Below are positions 58,078 to 64,000 of a stretch of DNA of 64,000 bases, in pieces. The DNA is from Hyaloperonospora brassicae (lineage: Eukaryota > Oomycota > Peronosporomycetes > Peronosporales > Peronosporaceae): the NCBI GenBank assembly GCA_947650285.1, contig CANTFL010000483.1, forward strand, positions 243,323-307,322, read 5' to 3'. The notes under the pieces are model-generated. The model was given only the letters and a program-made list of their open reading frames with translations, made no database searches and was not told where the DNA came from. Both the position numbers and the translations under genes were made by a program. Positions within the stretch are counted from its first letter, which is position 1. Every line of letters begins with the position of its first letter.

Positions 58078-58632
58078 TTAGTGGTCATCTACATTGTGTT
58101 CTTGTACAGTCGTGCTAACGACCGTACCACAAGTGGGGCCATCGCACTCGCTCGTAGTACACCCACGTGAGTGTGGGCGTTCCAAGATATTCTTCAGGTG
58201 GTTATCTGAGGATAAAGTGGTAGGTATCGTAACCGATCGATACTGCCAACTCACTCTTGGCTCGTATTTCCTGAGCCAAGGCAACCCTAAGATGACGTCG
58301 AACTTGTCATCTAGGTCAAGAACGATGAAATCATCATCGTACTGTTCGCTTTTTACCGTGTAGTGGATTCCGACTACACGTTTCTTATCAGTGATCGATG
58401 CGCCTGTCGCTAGGCGCATCGTCATTCTCGTTGGAGGGATCTCCCGCTCCACGAAGTTAAAACTTCCTGCCTCTAGCGACTGGCGACAAACAAAATGGTT
58501 CAACGCTCCACAGTCAAATAGGGCGCGAAGTGACAAGTCCTTTGTCACTTCCAATATCAAGGTGATGGGAGCCACCTCATCACCAAGTGTAGAGACACAC
58601 AGAGACTGCGTGTCGGGAGCAACCTGCGTCAA
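58078..58632 (-). pseudogene. Retropepsin region of element D
   Basis: 184 codons, nearly identical to C: MTQVAPDTQSLCVSTLGD, active-site DCG (LFDCGALNHFVCRQ), FIVLDLDDKFDVILGLPWL and the Cys-rich tail RGCTTSECDGPTCG. It lies in the -1 phase after gag and ends in TAA before the RT frame. Confidence 0.75.
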
Positions 58633-58709
58633 AAAATTTGAAAATTCTCTTGATGTTGCCGGATCAGTAGGGCGCTCCGCCCCTACTGACCCCGACCATT
58701 TTTTTATGG

Positions 58710-59762
58710 TTAGTCTCGCTGTTGCGTCTTTGCAACAGCATCGGATCCTCGCCCTCCATTTCTTCTTACTGGTGGACGATTACTGCGCTCGTCACCGCGA
58801 GGTTCTGAGCGGGGTATACTGCATTCATATACGTAGTGTCCTAGTTTATGACAGCGATGGCATCTCACCGATCTCTTGACGTCCACAGGGCGAGGTTTCT
58901 CGACCTCGACATTACCGAGGTTCATTGGCTCTGGACCTCTGACCGCTAATCGTCTCTGTGGACGATGCGGGGTCAACGTAGCGTGAGATGTCTTTAGCTC
59001 TCCGCGGAACAGGTGGTCTCTAACGGGCCCGTCTGAAAGCCCTTAAATAAAGATTGTGATCAACACAAACTCACTAACAGGGTTCATTACCATGCAGCTT
59101 GCAAGGTAGCGTACATGTTGAGCGTAAGCGTGAAGTTTGTGCTTACCCTGCTTAAGTTGCAGGAGCTCCGAAATAGTCCTGAACTCTGCTCTGGGCGGCT
59201 CAAACGTCTCACTGAGCAGGGTCTTGAAGATTATCAACGACCCAAACACATGTGGGTCGTGCAACTTGAGGTTCAGGGCCCAAGCTCTGGCTTCTCCTGC
59301 CAGGTTAGACTGAGCGAATGAGACTTGCTTTCGCTCATCGTTGATACGACGAGCATTGATGGCATCGTTTGGCTCGACGAACAACCTCAACAGGGAGTCT
59401 TCCTCGACTCCCCGATACTTGGATTTCTCTAACTTTAGAGAATCCCGTCGACGGTCACGCGTCGGCTCTGCGGACTGAGACTGTTGTTGTCTCATTTCGT
59501 CGGTCCGCTGGTGATCTTGTTGTTGTAACAAGGTCACCTGCGCTCGCGACTCATCAAGTTCTCGTTGCAAGAACTTGCTAATGACGGCATGTTGCTGGTC
59601 CCTATCCCTTGAGGATAGCATGGCCCATATGGATTCCTCGCCAACGGTCGAACTCATTCGTTCGATTGCACTCCTTTCGATGTCACTCAAATGGGAGTAG
59701 CTTTCACGGATTCCGTGAAATCTGTCGCCTTTGACGTCGTCCAAATTGTTCATGTTGTGCAA
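58710..59762 (-). pseudogene. Gag of element D (one stop)
   Basis: Open from 59762 (MHNMNNLDDVKGDRFHGIRE) for 239 codons to TAA at 59043-59045, where C reads Gln. It then runs GLSDGPVRDHLFRGELKTSH to an intact knuckle CHRCHKLGHYVYEC and a basic end (PPVRRNGGRGSDAVAK). Apart from about ten residues it equals the gag of C. Confidence 0.8.
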
Positions 59763-59782
59763 TGCGAGTGTGGTGATTGGAC

Positions 59783-59801
59783 GGACTACAAAAAGCTACC
59801 A
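59783..59801 (-). other. Primer binding site candidate, element D
   Basis: On the minus strand TGGTAGCTTTTTGTAGTCC starts two bases after the 5' LTR end. Confidence 0.5.
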
Positions 59802-59803
59802 GG

Positions 59804-60244
59804 TGTAACGGGGCACTGTTGACTACGTACTGAACTACCATTACTGAGTTTAACTTTAATGGCCACAGTGTAAGTTAGTGCCCCACTAGGTGTAGAACTA
59901 CACAGAGGAAGGTAGAACGACAAATGTCAAAGACTCTAGTCGTATTAGAAGTAAAACTGGATTAATATAATTAAGTTCTATAACTCTTTAATCTCTGTTT
60001 GTCCTGACTTGATTATACTTATGTAACTATTTGTATGATGACGTCCACTCACCAACCATTGCGCGCGTCTATCAGCAATTAGTTAGTTGATATCATCACG
60101 ATATAAACCAATAAGTAGACCCTTCGGTCATCCCAACAATATTATCATGCGTTATGATATTGTTGAAAGAATATTCAACGTAATATTCTTTATTGTCATT
60201 ATATCCTTAGTGACAATATCATGCAACGGGCTGACCCCGTTACA
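59804..60244 (-). repeat. 5' LTR of element D
   Basis: In window orientation it begins TGTAACGGGGCACTG and ends GGGCTGACCCCGTTACA. It differs from the left LTR mainly in the first ~90 bp. Confidence 0.85.
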
Positions 60245-62917
60245 CATCATCCCATCAGGCCCATCTCCGTACGCGCTCCACCAATCAAATTGGTTTCAAA
60301 CTTAAGGTGGATCGCGCGATCTACACTTATGTCATTCTTCCTTTGCGCTTTTCCACACTTTCAGCGCGGCTGGCAATTTGTGGGGCGGTGTCCTATCTCT
60401 CGGAACCTTGAATTTGGTCACGGGCCTCTGTTTTGGTGTAAATATTGACATTTGGCGGGTCAACTTTTTAAGTGCTTTCGCTACAGTCGTTGCGTCCGTT
60501 CGCTCGTTTCACCACCGCACCTGCGGTACGGTAGTTGACCTCCATCCACCCCGATTTCTTACTGTCCTCGCCGGATGGATACGGCTCTCCAATACCCCGG
60601 GTATCTGTGCCAAGATTTTAAAAACGGCCTGCCCATGATCCACTAAGTAGCATGATATCTTGGTGCCTGCCGCAATCTGCTTCTCTGCTGCTGCGCAATT
60701 AAGTTCCTCGGTCTCTTTTTTCCTACCGCTACTGGTAATAGAGTCGACTCAAGCGCCGCCTCCTTAATCGACTTTGTAAGAAGCGACGATTTAAGCTAAG
60801 AAACAGGATTTCGAAGTGCGGCAGCGTCCGCATGACCTCCACGCAGTAGTGGATTCAGTTCACGAATCGCCTGCGTGCTCTGATTAATCGTCTTTATGGG
60901 ACCAGAGGGTGTTGGCGCAGATTGAGCCGTTGTTAATATGCTCTTGGGACTACCCGTAGCCTTATTCGGCTGAATTGGTTCTTGTTTTCTGTGACCGTGG
61001 TCGTAGGGATGATATGGGAAGTAGCCGTCGAATTCGGGGGAAACGACTTTCTTGAGCATTTAATCTTGTAGGAATGCGGATGCTTGTTTAGTTTCACAGC
61101 AGGTCTCGTCTCCGGGCTGGAAGGCGCCACCGGTGAACAAATAAACCGCTTTTAAATGTTCGCACCAGGATCAAATCACTCCTTCGGCGACGTACCACCA
61201 CCGCGAGTAGCGACGCCACGAGCGGCCTAGCCGCCTGCAATACGATATGCGGTGGGATCGCTTGATTAATTATCACGAATAGGTTCCAGAGAGGCCTTAC
61301 TCAACAGGGAAGACTTGTCGCCAGCCGCTTTCAACTTCGTCGTAGTCGCTACCAAAGTGTCCGCCAATACAGAGACATGCTGCATGGACCGGCAAAGTCC
61401 AAGTGGTTGAAAGCCAACCCGCTGACGTGAGGAGAAGCAATATACACGCCGGTGAACTCGCGTTTATGATGAACGTGAAAAGCGTCTTTGCGTTCGCCGC
61501 ATTTGGCACTCGAGTGATAAGTCGAGTAGCAGATGAAACAGGGATTGCGTTGAAATTGCCAAAAATGGTGGAAGAAGGTCTCCGTGCAGAAGGTGGCGGT
61601 GTGCGCAACCAGTTCGAGTTGTTCGGGACATGACACCGTGTCAAAAGTCACCACAAAAAATGGAATTATAAACCTCCGAACCGTGTGAGCATCCACGAGT
61701 CACGGATGTGACCGCATATGACACACTGGACGCCGAAATAGCTTAAAACATGCTCGCCGCCACGCCATTGACTAGAAACCTAACTTAACAGTGCAATTGG
61801 GGTCGATATTGACGTAGCTGGTAGCAATGGAGTAATTATTTCGTCGCGCTCCATTATAGCCGGACAAATCAGCTGAAGACACTCTCCGCAAAACAGATCG
61901 CCTTGGCATGTCAGCTCGCAGTAGCCGCTTTATCCGGCATAATATGAGTCAGGCGCCTTGTGTCGGCGTCGTAACTGGTACGCTTGGCACCCTTACCAAT
62001 TCCCGGCTATTGACATCGGGCTCCGTCTATCCTTCGCTGCGTTCCAAGAGCTGGATTAGCAACGTCTTCTCCGCGATGTACTGAGGCATATGCAAAGACG
62101 GAGGGACAATCGCAATCACCCTCTCTTCCAGGTACGCTTCGAAAAAAATAAATCATCACAACCCGCGTAGCCTGCGTGTGCGGGTAGACCAAATACCCGG
62201 GCGTGTACTGGAGTATGATGCCCCCTATCATCCATGCTGACAAAGACTCCTCTCAACAGGAATCATCTGACACAGACCACGTTCGCATTCTTCACTTACG
62301 TCCTGGTTTCTTATGCGAACCAGAACCTCCCTGCGGTCCTTAACGCACCCTATCCTAAAGCAGTGAAGTCGGATCGGTCGCGCGCGCCGTACCCACCAGT
62401 TGGATAAATGGCGGTGTCTGGGCGGACATAATCAATAGATTTCTAGCTGTTCAAGTCGTCAAAGCCAGTGGGGCGAACAGCTTCGGTTCCTGGGCGGTTA
62501 CATCGCCGGTGTCAGGTCGGCGATTTTGGTCGCATTCTGGTCGGCTGGACTCGTTGAGGACCGATTGGCTGAAATTATTGACTTCCGGTCGGCAAGGCTC
62601 GAAAAGTCCTAATCGGCTAAAAATCGCTGATATCCGATTGGATATTATCGCAAGAACCTGGGTGTTCACTGAGTCTACCCATCGCATCCGCGTATGAAAT
62701 ATGCTGAGCTCCCACCTTAAGAAAGAGGTCCGGACCGCCACTTCCGGGTCTATCCCCCTCGGCTGCGGGGCGCATGGGTGTATCGTCACTTCTCACGCCA
62801 ACATACCCCCGCTCGTCGGGGCTACCCGACAGGGAAGCACCTGCATGGACATGCTGTACCTTCCCGGCGGAGGATCAGCAGTGCTGTGCATGAGGCTGTC
62901 GTCGACAGTGCAGGTAT
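60245..62917. other. Decayed DNA, no intact gene
   Basis: Minus-strand traces such as TKISCYLVDHGQAVFKILAQ and KVVSPEFDGYFPYHPYDHG (60560-61050) may belong to the same old element as the traces at 48.8-51.7 kb, interrupted by element D. Nothing recognisable lies between 61700 and 62917. Confidence 0.3.
61349..61696 (-). pseudogene. Possible gag/ORF1-like fragment with CCHC knuckle
   Basis: A 115-codon minus-strand frame contains CFICYSTYHSSAKC at residues 53-66 (about 61499-61540), an exact C-x2-C-x4-H-x4-C knuckle of the retroelement nucleocapsid type. The flanks do not match the gag of A-D. It could be the end of a gag or LINE ORF1 from an unassigned element; a chance motif is not excluded. 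Confidence 0.35.
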
Positions 62918-63318
62918 TGTAACGGGGCACGTTCTTACCAGATAACTGGTAAGACCTTGTGATAATAGAAGACAAGGCTGCGTACTACCGACGTCACGTA
63001 CAAGTGGCGTGAAGAAGCGCGAAAAAGTAACCCGAACTTGGAAGCTCTGTTTAAGGGAAAAGGAAGAACTGTTTAATACAGTTAAGTTTCTTGATAAAGC
63101 ATATTTGTCTTAAGGTAGATATATAAAACTACAATTTTTATATTGGTTTCTTGCTCACCAAACATTGCGCGCGTTCAGCAACGATTGGTGGTTAATTTGG
63201 TTGATGTAGCGTCTACGCCAACCAATAAGTGGAGCACCTAGGAATATTGACCCCGGGAAAATATTCCGACAATATTACCTCTTCTCTGGTAATATTGATT
63301 GGACATTGTCTACATAAA
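62918..63318 (-). repeat. LTR fragment of the element-B family
   Basis: It begins TGTAACGGGGCACGTTC and follows the B LTRs through GAAGCGCG, ATATATAAAACTACAAT and GCGCGCGTTCAGCAACGATT. Similarity fades near 63300, just before the mariner end. Whether it was a solo LTR or part of a full element cannot be seen. Confidence 0.75.
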
Positions 63319-63320
63319 TA

Positions 63321-64000
63321 CTCCCTCCGTTTCATAGTATTTGTCCCAAATCTAGCGATTTTTTGTTTCCCAATGTTCCTCCGTTTTCTCAAAATTAATT
63401 TATGTAGGGAAAGAAAAATGAAAATATTGTTTGATTTGGTAAAAAAAGAGCGTGCCATGTCGTACAAGCTCGGAGCAATTAAGCAACTGGGGCAAATGTC
63501 CATGACGACGGAGAGTGGCCTTCTCCGAATGTGATAGCATATATGTATTTCCACCATCGTCTTTTAGTGCTGTATTAATACACGATTGCAGCGAAAGAAA
63601 CGCTTTTTCCAGTTTTGTACCCAAAGATCCTTAACGACTTTTGGACTGTTTCTACCAACTCACCGTAGCTACGAGACGTCACTTCGTACTGTATTGTCTG
63701 GATCGATCGAAACAAGCCAAATTACAGCACGGTAATGTTCGGGCGAGTAGGAGGCTATCACAATGCACGTAGGTCGATGCGCAACTGGCGGCCAGCCTCA
63801 CTCACGAGCGGGTCATCTTCCTTGACGTGAGGTCGCGCGTTGTTCTGTTGAAAGTAAATAGCTCCGCGTTGGCTACGACGCGAAAATTCGGCGGCGATCG
63901 CAGGGTGACGTTGTTTAGCAACATGTCGACGTACCCCGCTCTACTCACGGTAGTGTGGTGAAGTCGATCTCACAAAATTACTTTAGTGAGTGTCAATCTT
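63321..64000 (-). mobile_element. Mariner-type transposon, partial at the right edge
   Basis: CTCCCTCCGTTTCATAGTAT starts right after a TA dinucleotide (63319-63320). CTCCCTCCGT ends and TA targets are typical of mariner/Stowaway elements. The transposase is read on the minus strand toward this end. The other end lies outside the window. Confidence 0.75.
63400..64000 (-). pseudogene. Mariner transposase, C-terminal half, broken
   Basis: On the minus strand one frame reads QQNNARPHVKEDDPLVSEAG, a decayed PPTRPNITVL (from PPNSPDxNVLDLGF), then FRSIQTIQYE and SYGELVETVQKSL. After a shift near 63625 it reads LEKAFLSLQSCINTALKDDG, GNTYMLSHSEKATLRRHG and LPQLLNCSELV. This order is diagnostic for mariner. 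The second catalytic Asp of QQDNARPH is Asn and the PNSPD Asp region holds two stops, so it is inactive. Confidence 0.75.

Larger units (their letters stand above)
52570..60244 (-). mobile_element. Ty3/gypsy element D, full length, best-preserved integrase
   Basis: LTRs of 439 and 441 bp bound a 7.7-kb element on the minus strand in standard Ty3 order, with an antisense frame near the left LTR. CCTCA (52565-52569) and CATCA (60245-60249) match at four of five positions. The integrase frame is fully open with all catalytic residues; RT carries an in-frame TGA and RNase H a frameshift, so the copy is not autonomous. It is nearly identical to C from gag to RNase H, then diverges in integrase and the LTRs. 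Confidence 0.9.

Noticed and set aside
61403..61633. Plus-strand frame (MMNVKSVFAFAAFGTRVIS...).
   Set aside because: Opposite to the frame with a perfect CCHC knuckle; no motif of its own.
1..64000. CRISPR arrays, bacterial operons, rRNA genes.
   Set aside because: No regularly spaced direct repeats, Shine-Dalgarno pattern or rRNA sequence; the window is eukaryotic.

Overview
The window looks like a repeat-rich stretch of an oomycete plant-pathogen genome (Phytophthora or a downy mildew). The evidence is a secreted RxLR-type effector candidate behind an oomycete-type initiator, a broken expansin-like gene, the end of a polytopic transporter, and typical oomycete transposon families: Ty3 elements, a LINE with an RNase H domain, a MULE, a hAT relic and a mariner. 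Only two genes look host-like and possibly intact: the 3' end of the transporter (2-397) and the effector candidate (21461-22270).

Layout. 1-400: transporter C-terminus. 1629-4474: degenerate Mutator-like element with ~90-100 bp inverted repeats. 8868-17699: Ty3 element A (+), whose 3' LTR is split by a hAT-like insertion (16108-17292) with an 8-bp target duplication. 17700-22300: a non-Ty3 island with three strong hairpins and the effector. 24586-32868: Ty3 element B (-), complete, with a different LTR family and a perfect 5-bp duplication (GGGTA). 33582-34816 and 42512-44015: two halves of a LINE split by Ty3 element C (34817-42511, +). 44372-44910: expansin-like pseudogene. 46395-46787: solo LTR. 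47392-48258: gag relic of another Ty3 family. 52570-60244: Ty3 element D (-), near-perfect 5-bp duplication. 62918-63318: LTR fragment of the B type, cut by a mariner element that runs off the right edge. The rest is decayed sequence in which I recognise no gene.

How the parts relate. Elements A-D have the usual order LTR, primer site, gag with a CCHC knuckle, retropepsin, RT, RNase H, integrase, LTR. Each also carries about 1.6 kb between pol and the 3' LTR with a long reading frame on the opposite strand. This antisense frame begins about 130 nt inside the 3' LTR. It has an Ala/Ser-rich acidic start, a conserved H-W-N-RD block, a Cys cluster around CLTWGDPCASC and a C-terminal coiled coil. 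It converges on, and overlaps, the end of pol. It is recognisable at protein level in all four copies, including those with strongly diverged DNA, and is my best candidate for an undescribed system.

The elements are also mosaics. B has its own LTRs, gag and 3' end, but about 1.85 kb of its RT-RNase H-integrase region is almost identical to C, and C and D share other blocks. Several inactivating lesions are shared between copies. This points to recombination or gene conversion, or to copying of defective elements by enzymes supplied in trans. All comparisons were made by eye.
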